Source of the DNA: Verrucomicrobiota bacterium
GTDB taxonomy: Bacteria > Verrucomicrobiota > Verrucomicrobiia > Limisphaerales > J093
DNA length: 64,000 nt
Direction of reading: 5' to 3'
Assembly (NCBI GenBank): GCA_016716505.1
Contig: JADJWF010000006.1
Span: forward strand, 62,001-126,000
In this document: in pieces, positions 8,567 through 19,704 of the stretch
Layout of the letters: each line of letters opens with the position of its first letter
Position numbering within the stretch: position 1 is the first letter of the stretch
Notes under the pieces: generated by a model
Told to the model about the DNA's origin: nothing
Seen by the model: only the letters and a program-made list of their open reading frames with translations
The model's database searches: none
Program-made: the position numbers and the translations under genes

Positions 8567-10732
8567 TTAGAATTCGGCCCGCAGGCTCACGTAGCCAAAC
8601 CGCCCGTAGCCTGGCAGGCGGGCGCCTACCGGTACGTCGCTACCGGCGACGCGGTTCACGCCCCCCAGATGGTCGGCGTAGTCCTCGTCCAGCAGGTTTT
8701 CGACGCCGGCATCAAGGCGCAGGTGGCGGCTGAAACGGTAGGCGGCACGCAGGTTGCACACGAGGTAACCCGGCGTTTCCGGTTCGTCGTTGTAACGCGA
8801 GACCTCCGTCTGCTCGGCGGCCAGCGCCACCTCCGCCGTGGCTTCCAGGTTCCGCCAGCGGAAATCCAGCGCCACGTTTCCGCGCAGGGGCGCGATGCGA
8901 TAGAGGTTGTCGCCCCTGTCCTCATTCCGGCCGCGCACATAGCTCAACCCACCACGCAGCGTGAAGTTGGTGGTGATCAGCCAGCGGGCATCGGCATCCA
9001 CCCCGTACAACTCGACCTGACTCAGGTTCTGATACTGCAGCACGGGCCGGCCAGCGGGGTCACGCCGCGCGATGGGCGCGCCCTGGATGTAGTCGCTCAC
9101 CCAGTTGTAGAAGGGACTGACCCGGGTTTCCCAGCGCGACCCGCGAAAGGCGGCGGTCAAGTTGACCTGATGCGACGCCTCCGGGTCGAGGTCCAGATTG
9201 CCGAGATAGGTTCGGCCGTCGGCCTGACCGGCGCTGGCGCTCAACGGCGTCCAGAGGTAGCGCTCGAGGCTGCTGGGTGAGCGGACCTTCCGCGCGCCCG
9301 CGAGCTCAACCGTTGTCCAGTCCGCCGGCCGAAAGCGGACGGCGCCCATGCCCTCGAAGTTGACGTCGGTAAAGTCGTGGCTCCGCGCATTGAACGCGGC
9401 AGCGTCCGCGGCGGCAGGGGCGTACCACCGCTCGATCGAACCGGCGTCCATCAGCACGGTGTCGTTTCGCGCGCCGACGATCGTCTGCCAACGCGGCGAC
9501 CAATCCCGCTGCCATTCCAAGTATGCGCCCACCCGGAAACGCGTGGCTTCGTTGAGCGTGTCCTGCTGAAGACCGGTGGCGGCGTTTTGCTGGAAGGCAT
9601 CGAATTCATTGCCGTGGAAACCGGCCCCGATGCGGAATTCATCACGGTCCCGGCGAACTCCTGTATCCAATTGGAAACCCGTGTCCTTGCTGTGGGCGGG
9701 CGAGAACATGCGGTTCATCCCGGCCGGCCGCAGCGAGTAGTTGTCCATCAGGTGGTCCGTGCGGTGATGATAGAGCCGGCCGGAGAGGGGGCCGACGGTA
9801 TGTTCGCCATCAAACTTAAGGCCGAAGCCGTAGCCGTCGTCCTCGATCATGTCCATGGGGAGCGCCGGAGTGCCCGTGTCGCGGGTGCGGGTGTAGCCGG
9901 CATCCAGAGACCAGACGCCGGGCAAGGTCTCCGCGGCGAAAAGGAGACCGTGCTGGGCGATGTCGTAGCCCGTGTCGCGAACGCGTCCGCCCGGGAACCG
10001 ATAGTCTTCCCCCTTCTGCCACGAACCGCGGTAGCTGCCGCTGAAGGTGCGGTTGGCTGCGCCCACCGCACCGCCCACATTGAAGCCGTCGTCAACTCCG
10101 CGGTAACCGCTGGAGAGGTTGCCGAACGGACGCCAGGCCTGATTGGTATTGAACCGGGGTGGGGGCGGCTCCAGCCGAACGGAGCCGGCAATGCTGTCGC
10201 CGCCCCAACTGACCGGCGTGATGCCGGGGGTGACGACCAGCGTTTCCGCAAACTCGGGTGCCGCGTAGTGGAGCGGCGGGTCCATGTGATTGGGGCACGC
10301 CGGGGTCAGCGTCATGCCATCCACGGTGGTGCGTACGCGGTCGCCCCACAGGCCGCGAAGCTGGGGAATGCCGGTCAACGGCCCATTGCGGACGACCGCA
10401 GCTCCGGGCAGGTCCTGCAACAGCCGGGACGAGTCCACGGTCGCCGCCCGACCGGCGGGCGTGGTGTCAGCGAAGCTCGTGCTTAGCGGAGCCCCTGCGG
10501 GCAGCCTCAGCTCGCTGTTCAGGTTGGTTCCCATGACGACCACGCGTGGCATCGGTTCGGCGGGAGCGGCCGGTTCCAAGGCCAGACCCGGCAAGGCCAT
10601 CAGGGTCAGGGCGCCGGCCGCGGCAAAGGAGCCGGGTGATTTTCGGCGCCGGAGATTTCGCGGACGATTCGAAGCGGAGGGTTTATCTTTCGCGTCAAGG
10701 TTTGGATTTCGAACGTTGGTTTTCTGTTTCAC
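8567..10732 (-). CDS. TonB-dependent outer-membrane receptor, copper type (OprC/NosA-like)
   Basis: A 721-residue receptor starting at GTG 10732, with a long basic N-terminus, a signal segment (about 34-52), a plug domain (about 60-190) and a 22-strand-type barrel ending in the aromatic YVSLRAEF. The plug holds ACPNHMDPP, in which Cys146 and Met150 form CxxxM; the barrel holds TDHLMDN with His327 and Met329 as HxM. In Pseudomonas aeruginosa OprC these two motifs, at almost the same positions, bind copper, and Pseudomonas stutzeri NosA is related. I infer copper uptake or sensing at the outer membrane. The upstream gene on the same strand is a small CxxCH membrane protein, which fits a metal role. 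A hairpin follows the stop. Confidence 0.88.
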   Translation of the reverse strand: MKQKTNVRNPNLDAKDKPSASNRPRNLRRRKSPGSFAAAGALTLMALPGLALEPAAPAEPMPRVVVMGTNLNSELRLPAGAPLSTSFADTTPAGRAATVDSSRLLQDLPGAAVVRNGPLTGIPQLRGLWGDRVRTTVDGMTLTPACPNHMDPPLHYAAPEFAETLVVTPGITPVSWGGDSIAGSVRLEPPPPRFNTNQAWRPFGNLSSGYRGVDDGFNVGGAVGAANRTFSGSYRGSWQKGEDYRFPGGRVRDTGYDIAQHGLLFAAETLPGVWSLDAGYTRTRDTGTPALPMDMIEDDGYGFGLKFDGEHTVGPLSGRLYHHRTDHLMDNYSLRPAGMNRMFSPAHSKDTGFQLDTGVRRDRDEFRIGAGFHGNEFDAFQQNAATGLQQDTLNEATRFRVGAYLEWQRDWSPRWQTIVGARNDTVLMDAGSIERWYAPAAADAAAFNARSHDFTDVNFEGMGAVRFRPADWTTVELAGARKVRSPSSLERYLWTPLSASAGQADGRTYLGNLDLDPEASHQVNLTAAFRGSRWETRVSPFYNWVSDYIQGAPIARRDPAGRPVLQYQNLSQVELYGVDADARWLITTNFTLRGGLSYVRGRNEDRGDNLYRIAPLRGNVALDFRWRNLEATAEVALAAEQTEVSRYNDEPETPGYLVCNLRAAYRFSRHLRLDAGVENLLDEDYADHLGGVNRVAGSDVPVGARLPGYGRFGYVSLRAEF

Positions 10733-10901
10733 GACGGTTAACGGGTAAAGGGTTTTCGAAGGATCGGATACAGCAAGCTCTCACCGCCACCGGCTCGACG
10801 GCTAACTGGCCCGGGTCGGGGGAGGGGAGCACCTTGCAACCGGTGGCAGAACGGGCCAGCGGTCGCGGTGAAGCGTTGAGGCCGGGCAGGGGAGCCCGGA
10901 G

Positions 10902-11303
10902 TCAGCCGCAGCGGGGAGGTGGCTTGGGCGGCGGGAAGCAGGGACCACGCCGGTGGTCGTCAGGAGCGACCGCGATCCAGGCAAGCACCGGCGACGGCGG
11001 CCCTGCCTTGAGGGCTGCATCGAGCGGTAGCAATTCCAGCGTCGAACCGGGCCGTTGCCAGGGAGCCTTTTCGCCATCGTCGTGCTGGCCCTTCTGGGCC
11101 TGGTGGCACAAGGCGCAGGGCCGCCGGCCGCTGAAGGTCTGGGCGATGGCCTCGCCCAGCGTGCCTTCTTCGGCGTACACCACGATCATCCGCGCCCACG
11201 CGACGCCCTGCAGCAGCGTCCACTGAGAGCCGCTGACGAACACCAGCGCCAGCAGGCTCAACACGAGCCCGAGGCGGGAGGCGGGTGAAGCGCGGGTTTG
11301 CAT
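10902..11303 (-). CDS. Small membrane/periplasmic protein with CxxCH motif, partner of the copper-type receptor
   Basis: A 133-residue protein from ATG 11303 (a GTG one codon earlier is possible). It has one N-terminal hydrophobic segment (about residues 10-28), then SGSQWTLLQGVAWARMI, a short acidic helix, and RRPCALCHQAQKGQ near residue 68. CALCH matches the CxxCH heme-c or metal-binding pattern; a proline-rich tail follows. It lies 9 bases after the secA stop and upstream of the TonB receptor on the same strand. I recall similar short proteins (GHW..LQ..AW, then PCxLC) beside copper-type receptors in related bacteria, but this cannot be checked here. Likely a periplasmic copper-handling accessory; heme attachment is an alternative. 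Confidence 0.7.
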   Translation of the reverse strand: MQTRASPASRLGLVLSLLALVFVSGSQWTLLQGVAWARMIVVYAEEGTLGEAIAQTFSGRRPCALCHQAQKGQHDDGEKAPWQRPGSTLELLPLDAALKAGPPSPVLAWIAVAPDDHRRGPCFPPPKPPPRCG

Positions 11304-11312
11304 CACGGGCGG

Positions 11313-14388
<3,076 letters not shown>

Positions 14389-14794
14389 GACAAAAAAACG
14401 CTGTGTGGACGCTACGGGAGGCGCCGGGGACCGTCAAAAACAAACGCCGGAGGGGCCGGTGCGATACCGAGGCAACGGGCTGGTTGGCAGCGGTTCCCGC
14501 CGCGAGGCGTCGGTCTCGCCGGGGCGCCGCGAGGCGACGGCTGGGGTGTCGCCCGCCCATGCCCGCCAATTCCCATCCCGAACCGACGGTTGACGAACAC
14601 GACCCGGGAAGTGGTTCTGGAAAATCTCTGCTTGCCACTGCGCCATTTAACGGCATCTTGCGCGCGTCTGATAGCTCTCTTCCGCTTCCAAGACATGGTG
14701 GATCACAGGTGAACGCGTTTCAGTGATGATTCGAAACCCGGCAGTCGGGAACAGTTTGGGTCAAGCAGAGTAGTCTAGGGACATCGAACATCAC
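14389..14794. other. Divergent intergenic region between secA and the RRM gene
   Basis: This 406-base stretch separates the minus-strand secA from the plus-strand RRM gene and should hold both promoters. An 11-base word (gccgcgaggcg) occurs twice about 40 bases apart near 14500-14545. I see no gene, tRNA or clear hairpin; a long leader for the RRM gene, as on cold-shock-type transcripts, is possible. Confidence 0.45.
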
Positions 14795-15118
14795 ATGGAT
14801 ACGAAACTGTTTGTGGGGAACTTGTCGTTCAACACCACCGAGAATGACCTTCAGGACGCGTTCAGCGCCCACGGCGTGGTGGTGGAGGCGAACCTGATGG
14901 TGGACCGCGTCAGCGGCCGCCCGCGGGGCTTTGGTTTCATCACGATGAGCACGCCCGAAGAGGCGCAAAAAGCCATCCAGGCCATGCATGGCGCACCGCT
15001 CGACGGCCGGAATCTGACGGTGAATCTCGCCCGGCCGCGGGAAGATCGTCCGGCGGGCGGAGGCGGTGGTCGCGGTCCGCGCCGTGACTTTGGCGGTCCG
15101 CGCCGCAATCGCTACTGA
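14795..15118 (+). CDS. RNA-binding protein with one RRM domain and a Gly/Arg-rich tail
   Basis: A 107-residue protein. Residues 4-80 form one RRM: RNP2 is KLFVGNLSF at 4-12 and RNP1 is RGFGFITM at about 48-55, both with the aromatic residues that stack on RNA bases. The tail (about 83-107) is glycine- and arginine-rich and ends in RRNRY. Such RRM proteins are found in cyanobacteria and Verrucomicrobiota, often as cold-induced RNA chaperones. The ATG is preceded by an A/C-rich sequence rather than a Shine-Dalgarno sequence. Confidence 0.95.
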   Translation: MDTKLFVGNLSFNTTENDLQDAFSAHGVVVEANLMVDRVSGRPRGFGFITMSTPEEAQKAIQAMHGAPLDGRNLTVNLARPREDRPAGGGGGRGPRRDFGGPRRNRY

Positions 15119-15165
15119 GTCCTCAGCAAGGAAACTTTCGCTAGCGGGGTCTGGTTCGCGCCGGA

Positions 15166-15193
15166 CTCCGCTTTTCGTTTTCCGGAATCTCCC
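15166..15193. repeat. Degenerate heptanucleotide repeat, about 4 units
   Basis: In the gap between the RRM and TlpA-like genes, four consecutive 7-mers (ACTCCGC, TTTTCGT, TTTCCGG, AATCTCC) follow a loose WYTCCGS pattern. The periodicity is weaker than in the arrays at 26257 and 27452. Confidence 0.35.
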
Positions 15194-15276
15194 CACTTTC
15201 GGCGCGGGGCCAGCCGCCGAATGCTTCCTTTACGACGCAGCCAGGCGCGACTACCGTCAGGAACGTGAACGACTCG

Positions 15277-16206
15277 ATGATGAGGCTTACCTCGCTTGTC
15301 AGTGGCGCGATGCTGATGCTCGCGTTCGCCAATTCCACTTCGGCCGCGCGCCTCGGTGATCCGGCGGCGCCCCTGGCGATCAAGGAGTGGGTCAAAGGCA
15401 GCCCGGTGGACGTCCAGGATGGCAAGAATATCTATGTCGTGGAGTTCTGGGCCACTTGGTGTCCGCCCTGCCTCACCAGCATTCCGCACCTGACCGAATT
15501 GCAGAAGAAGTTCAAGGACAAGGGGGTCGTGATCATCGGTGTCAGCGACGAAACGGCGGAGAAGGTGAAACCGTTCGTCGAAAAGCGGGGTGACGCCATG
15601 AATTACACGGTGGCGCTCGATGACGGGCGCAAAACGAGCGAACGCTACATGCAGGCCTACGGCCAAGGAGGCATCCCCACGGCTTTCATCGTGGGCCGGG
15701 ATAAGAAGGTCCTCTGGGTGGGCCACCCGATGGGGGGCTTGGACGAGGCGATCCAGCAGGTGGTCGAAGGGAGGTACGACCTGGCCGCCGCCGCCAAGAA
15801 GGACGAACATCGCGCCAATCTCCGGGACTACCAGCAGGCCGCCGCCAAGGGTGACGCCAAGGCAGCCGAGCTAGGTCAAAAACTGCTGGCCGACTGCGGG
15901 GACAACCCGGACGCGCTCTCCGAGCTCGCGTTTGCGATCGTGGCAACGCCGTCGCCGGGGCGCGATTTTGCCCTGGCCGACCGCGCCTTGGACAAGGCGT
16001 CGGCAGCCGGGGCTGACAAGGCGAAGATTAAGTCCATTCGGGCCATCTCGCGATTTGAGTCCGGCCGGCTGGAAGAGGGGCTCGCGCTGGCCCGGGAGGC
16101 AGTCGGAGAGGCCAGCAGTGATGCGGACAAAGCCCGTTACCAGAGCTACGTCAGCGTCATGGAGCGCCGGATCAAAGCGGCGGGAGAAAAGCCGGTGCAG
16201 CCCTGA
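15277..16206 (+). CDS. TlpA/ResA-like periplasmic thioredoxin with C-terminal helical extension
   Basis: From ATG 15277 (a GTG at 15265 is also in frame) this is a 309-residue exported protein: a signal peptide of about 23 residues ending SAA, a thioredoxin fold (about 30-170) with active site FWATWCPPC (Cys62, Cys65) and a cis-proline loop GGIPTAF, then about 130 residues of alanine-rich helices that look like two or three TPR-type hairpins. TlpA/ResA proteins reduce disulfides in the periplasm, often during cytochrome c maturation; the extension suggests a specific partner. A prepilin-like gene begins 25 bases downstream, so these two and the following membrane protein probably form one operon. 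Confidence 0.9.
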   Translation: MMRLTSLVSGAMLMLAFANSTSAARLGDPAAPLAIKEWVKGSPVDVQDGKNIYVVEFWATWCPPCLTSIPHLTELQKKFKDKGVVIIGVSDETAEKVKPFVEKRGDAMNYTVALDDGRKTSERYMQAYGQGGIPTAFIVGRDKKVLWVGHPMGGLDEAIQQVVEGRYDLAAAAKKDEHRANLRDYQQAAAKGDAKAAELGQKLLADCGDNPDALSELAFAIVATPSPGRDFALADRALDKASAAGADKAKIKSIRAISRFESGRLEEGLALAREAVGEASSDADKARYQSYVSVMERRIKAAGEKPVQP

Positions 16207-16231
16207 GGGTGGCGTTCGCGCCGGGGTGGAC

Positions 16232-16921
16232 ATGACTTCCGCCAACCAACGACGGGCCAGGTCGGGCTTCACCCTGATCGAGCTGCTGGTGGTCGTGGCG
16301 ATCATTGCCATCCTCGCCGGGTTGCTGTTGCCGACGCTTGGCCGGGCGAAGGACAAGGGCCGGGCCATTGCGTGCGCGAACAACCTCAAGCAACTCGTGC
16401 TGGCGACGATGATGTACGAGGAGGAATACCATGTTTTCCCGCTGGGTTGGGTGCCCGAGCAGTTGCCTGCCATCTGGTATCGGCAGTTGCAGCGCTATCT
16501 CGGTCGCGGGACCAACGTGTCGGGCGGCGGGGTCTTTGTGTGTCCCGCCAGCCTTCAGCCCGGCGAACGCGGCGCGGTGCGCGCGGGCGGTTTCTGGGGC
16601 TTCCTCGCGTACGCGCAAAACAAGGAGATCAACCTCGGGCGGACGGACATCAGCATGAAGCACGTCGAGGATCCCGTGGGCACGTTGCTGTTCGCGGATA
16701 CTGACGGGTGGGATGCGTGCTTGTATGCGGACAGTGATCCGACGGCGAACGTGCTGTATCGCCACAGCGGCGGCTCGGAAGCCAGCACCCGGACCGTTCG
16801 GGTCACGCGGCGCGGCAACGTCCCGATCAAGTTCGGCCGGGCCAACGGCGTGTTCCTCGACGGCCATGTCGAGCTCTTGCGCCACGCGTCGAATCGTCTC
16901 TTCACGCTCAAGCTGGACTGA
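16232..16921 (+). CDS. Prepilin-like protein with N-terminal cleavage/methylation motif (copy 2)
   Basis: A 229-residue protein from ATG 16232. The leader MTSANQRRARS precedes G|FTLIELLVVVAIIAILAG, the prepilin peptidase site plus membrane helix. Downstream are LGRAKDKGRAIACANNLKQL, an MMYEEEYHVFPL stretch and the characteristic C-terminal GVFLDGHVELL. This is the same expanded pseudopilin-like family as the proteins at 7613 and 24442. It sits between a TlpA-like thioredoxin and a membrane protein, with 13 bases to the next gene. No specific role is known. Confidence 0.93.
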   Translation: MTSANQRRARSGFTLIELLVVVAIIAILAGLLLPTLGRAKDKGRAIACANNLKQLVLATMMYEEEYHVFPLGWVPEQLPAIWYRQLQRYLGRGTNVSGGGVFVCPASLQPGERGAVRAGGFWGFLAYAQNKEINLGRTDISMKHVEDPVGTLLFADTDGWDACLYADSDPTANVLYRHSGGSEASTRTVRVTRRGNVPIKFGRANGVFLDGHVELLRHASNRLFTLKLD

Positions 16922-16934
16922 GCGGCTTGCCGCG

Positions 16935-17672
16935 ATGGAATACTTCGGATTCCTGGCGCTCTTCTCCGTGGCGGGGCTGGTGGGCGCCGCTTTGCGCTCG
17001 CGGTCACCCCGGGTGGGTGCCGGACTATTGTGCCTTGCGGCCGCCGGCTTTGTGGCGGCGCTGGTCTGGCAGGTGTTTCGGGTTTCGGTGGGCGACCGTC
17101 CCTCACCGGTGGACCGGCACAGCGCTGCGCTGGCCTACTTTCTGGGCCATGCGGCCGTCGGCGATATCGCGGCCCAACCGGGCACAGTGGCCATCGTGCT
17201 TCCGGCCGAGACGGCGCGGAATCGCACCACGCTGAATTCGCTCTTTGATACGGTGGCGCGAGTGTTGAGCCCGATCCCGGGCATCGAGATCCGGGAGGTA
17301 ACGATCGCGGCGCGAGCGCCAGAGATCCAGCGGGGCGACGTGCCGCTGGCGGATTTCACGAATGCGTTGGCGGGCGTGCCCAACCTGACCGCGTGGTTCA
17401 GTTTCGTGGGGGTGCCGCGCGACTTGGCGTCGGCTGCGCCGTCCCCGGGGCGGGGATACGTGTACGATCCGTCGGGCGGGATGGCCTGGGTGGAACCGCT
17501 CAAGGCGGGTCGGCTTCAGCGAGTGGTGGTCCCGCGGCCCGAGGCAGACGCTGACGAAGCGCGGCCCTCGGCCGGCCCGCCGGACGAGATCTTTGCGGCG
17601 CATTTCCTCATGGCGACGCCGGCCAATGCCGACGCAGTGGCCGAACGATTGAGACCGCGGAAAGGGCAGTAA
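16935..17672 (+). CDS. Membrane-anchored protein of unknown function
   Basis: A 245-residue protein from ATG 16935, starting MEYFGFLALFSVAGLVGAAL with two N-terminal hydrophobic segments (about 4-20 and 28-48, split by a basic loop) and then a soluble domain of about 190 residues. I do not recognise the family and see no cysteine pair or catalytic motif. It follows the second prepilin-like gene with a 13-base gap, so it is probably the last gene of the thioredoxin/prepilin operon. The upstream in-frame extension back to 16713 overlaps the prepilin gene and is not used. Confidence 0.72.
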   Translation: MEYFGFLALFSVAGLVGAALRSRSPRVGAGLLCLAAAGFVAALVWQVFRVSVGDRPSPVDRHSAALAYFLGHAAVGDIAAQPGTVAIVLPAETARNRTTLNSLFDTVARVLSPIPGIEIREVTIAARAPEIQRGDVPLADFTNALAGVPNLTAWFSFVGVPRDLASAAPSPGRGYVYDPSGGMAWVEPLKAGRLQRVVVPRPEADADEARPSAGPPDEIFAAHFLMATPANADAVAERLRPRKGQ

Positions 17673-17760
17673 AGTAGGCAGCGCTTGCGCTCGTGGGACA
17701 AGCTTGCTCTATCCCAGGGGCCGCGGCGGGCCAGCGGTGTGGAAGGCCTTGGACGGGGTG

Positions 17761-17778
17761 GCCCCCGCCGGCGGGGGC
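17761..17778. other. Perfect 18-base GC palindrome upstream of efp
   Basis: The sequence gcccccgccggcgggggc is its own reverse complement. It lies about 90 bases after the preceding stop and 125 bases before efp. There is no T-run, so it is more likely a transcript hairpin or protein site than an intrinsic terminator. Confidence 0.4.
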
Positions 17779-17904
17779 AGCGACGGTTCTGGCGCGGTCT
17801 GGAGGGCGCCAAAATCCCCGCTTGCCAAGGCGGTCGCCTTGGCTAGTTTCCCCGCTCCGCTGGGCCGGAACCAAGATGAGGCGGCGGGTTTTGGACTTAC
17901 CGAT

Positions 17905-18462
17905 ATGGCTTCTGCAAACGATCTTCGCCGCGGAATGGCGATCATGTACAACGGGGAAATCTGCGTGGTGCTGGACATGCAGCATCGCACCCCGGGCAAC
18001 CTTCGCGCCTTTGTTCAGGCGAGCCTGCGCAGCGTGCGCAGCGGCCGCTCTTCGGACGTGCGTTTCAGTTCGACCGAGAAGGTGGACATCGTGCCGATGG
18101 TGACCACCAAGATGGAGTTCAGCTACAAGGACGGCGAAGACTTCGTTTTCTCCGACCCGGAGACTTTCGAAACGGTTACCCTCCCGCCCGAACTGGTGGG
18201 CGACGCGAAGAACTACCTGGTGGAGAACACGCCGGTAACGGTGACTTTCGTCGAGGGCAAGGCGGTGAGCATCGAGCTGCCGGCTTCAGTTGTCCTGACC
18301 GTCACTGACGCACCGGAGGGCATTCGGGGTGACTCGGCAAACAATGTTCAGAGGCCGGTGACGCTCGAGACGGGGATCACCATCCAAGCGCCCCTGTTCA
18401 TCAAAACGGGCGAGAAGATTAAAATTGATACGCGCACCGGCAAGTACATGGAGCGCGCGTAA
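17905..18462 (+). CDS. efp: Translation elongation factor P
   Basis: A 185-residue EF-P from ATG 17905, with the three-domain layout: KOW-like domain I (1-65), central OB domain (66-128) and C-terminal OB domain with the EF-P signature (about 129-185, GIRGDSANNVQRP and IKIDTRTGKYMERA). EF-P relieves ribosome stalling at polyproline stretches. The tip loop of domain I reads HRTPGNLRAF, so the position modified as Lys34 in E. coli (PGKGQAF) is Asn32 here, with Leu33 and Arg34 beside it. This appears usual in this phylum. The longer in-frame extension to 17704 is not protein-like. A strong terminator follows. Confidence 0.96.
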   Translation: MASANDLRRGMAIMYNGEICVVLDMQHRTPGNLRAFVQASLRSVRSGRSSDVRFSSTEKVDIVPMVTTKMEFSYKDGEDFVFSDPETFETVTLPPELVGDAKNYLVENTPVTVTFVEGKAVSIELPASVVLTVTDAPEGIRGDSANNVQRPVTLETGITIQAPLFIKTGEKIKIDTRTGKYMERA

Positions 18463-18500
18463 GCCCGCGCTGACTGAAGGAAGTCTGCCGACATCCCCGA

Positions 18501-18525
18501 AAAGCCGCCGCCGAGGCGGCTTTTT
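18501..18525 (+). terminator. Intrinsic terminator after efp
   Basis: A short GC-rich stem (aagccgcc ... ggcggctt) about 40 bases after the efp stop is followed directly by five T, with A residues on the other side. It is the clearest intrinsic terminator in the window. Confidence 0.85.
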
Positions 18526-18694
18526 CAATTGGGTCGGGTCTGCGGGCCAGGTCGCCTCCCGGGAAACCGGCCCGGTCAAGGCTGGCGTGCAAATCAGGTT
18601 GAACTAATCACCGCCCGTTTTACCCTCCAGCCATACTGAGTTCCGGCGGGAACCCCGGAAACGTTAACGTCAATCATCCAATCGAGACATCCAC

Positions 18695-19609
18695 ATGCAA
18701 CAGTTCACACGTCGGGAGTTTATCCGTCAGGCCGCCGCCGGCAGCGCGTTGCTGGCCGGAGCGTCCGTGTTCACCGGCTGTCAGACTGGCCGCCGGCAGG
18801 TTCGCAGCTTCAATGGTGACGCCCGCGTTTCGCTCGGCCGCACCGGCATCAAAGTGTCGCGCCTGGCGCAAGGCACGGGCTTCAACGGCTCGGCCCGGCA
18901 GTCCGATCACACGCGGATGGGATACGAGGCCTTCGAGCGACTCCTCCGTCACGGCATGCAGAATGGTGTGACGTTCATTGACATGGCGGATCTGTACGGG
19001 ACGCATCCCTTTGTGCGGCGCGCGGTCAAGGATCTGCCCCGCGATAAATATGTCCTTCTCACCAAGATCTGGGTGCGGAAGGAGGACTGGGTTACGCCCA
19101 CCGGCGGCGCCCGGGGCGAGGTCGAGCGGTTTCGCAAGGAACTCGATGCCGACACCTTGGATATCGTGCTGATTCACTGCACGACCGACGACAAGTGGAC
19201 GGAACAGTACGCCCGCGTCCGCGATGAGCTTTCCGAGTGCCGCGAGAAGGGATTGGTCCGGGCGGTAGGGGTGTCCTGCCACGATTTTGGAGCGCTCAAG
19301 GTCGCGGCGACGCACCCGTGGGTCGAGGTCATCTTCGCCCGCATCAACCACCGCGGTGGTCAGGAATACATCATGGACGGACCGGTGGACGAGGTGTCGG
19401 ACGTCTTGCGGCTGGCGCGGCGTAATGGCAAGGCGGTGGTCGGAATGAAGATTTTCGGCGCCGGCAAGCTGATCACCCCCGACGACAAGGACGCGTCGCT
19501 CAATTACGTCTTCCAGAACGAGCTTGTGGACGCGATCACAGTGGGCATGCGGAAAATCGAGGAAGTGGATGACACCCTCGAGCGCATGAGCCGCGTGAAG
19601 CTGGCGTAA
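18695..19609 (+). CDS. Tat-exported aldo/keto reductase, possible lipoprotein
   Basis: A 304-residue protein. The N-terminus TRREFIRQAAAGSALLAGASVFTGC has a twin-arginine motif, a hydrophobic stretch and a cysteine (residue 29) in an acceptable lipobox position, so it may be a Tat-exported lipoprotein. The reductase barrel follows: SLGRTGIKVSRLAQGT, FIDMADLYG with the catalytic Asp and Tyr, LLTKIW with the Lys, then VGVSCHDF and VGMKIFGAG. The short form, lacking the long C-terminal NADPH loop of classical members, is common in Verrucomicrobiota and Planctomycetota. Substrate is unknown. The A/C-rich leader before the ATG has no Shine-Dalgarno sequence. Confidence 0.9.
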   Translation: MQQFTRREFIRQAAAGSALLAGASVFTGCQTGRRQVRSFNGDARVSLGRTGIKVSRLAQGTGFNGSARQSDHTRMGYEAFERLLRHGMQNGVTFIDMADLYGTHPFVRRAVKDLPRDKYVLLTKIWVRKEDWVTPTGGARGEVERFRKELDADTLDIVLIHCTTDDKWTEQYARVRDELSECREKGLVRAVGVSCHDFGALKVAATHPWVEVIFARINHRGGQEYIMDGPVDEVSDVLRLARRNGKAVVGMKIFGAGKLITPDDKDASLNYVFQNELVDAITVGMRKIEEVDDTLERMSRVKLA

Positions 19610-19668
19610 GCGCGGAGTGCATCTGTTCGCCGCCGGCTGCCACACAATACCTCTCCGCCGGGATCAAC

Positions 19669-19690
19669 CCGGTCTGGTCAAGCAGACCGG
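19669..19690. terminator. Hairpin between convergent genes
   Basis: An 8-base perfect stem (ccggtctg/cagaccgg) with a 6-base loop lies between the convergent stops at 19609 and 19705. It lacks a T-run, so bidirectional termination is only a possibility. Confidence 0.35.
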
Positions 19691-19704
19691 CCTGTGATCG
19701 TGGG

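Noticed and set aside
7103..9280. 725-residue plus-strand open frame
   Set aside because: It runs antisense to the prepilin-like and TonB-receptor genes and has only the composition bias of an antisense frame in G+C-rich DNA. Similar long shadows at 27974-29656, 46650-48170 and 8567-10732 antisense were left out.
10733..10901. Possible cobalamin riboswitch upstream of the TonB receptor
   Set aside because: Fragments such as GGTGC and GCCACCGG occur, but not in the order of the B12 aptamer core, and the receptor has copper rather than cobalamin residues.
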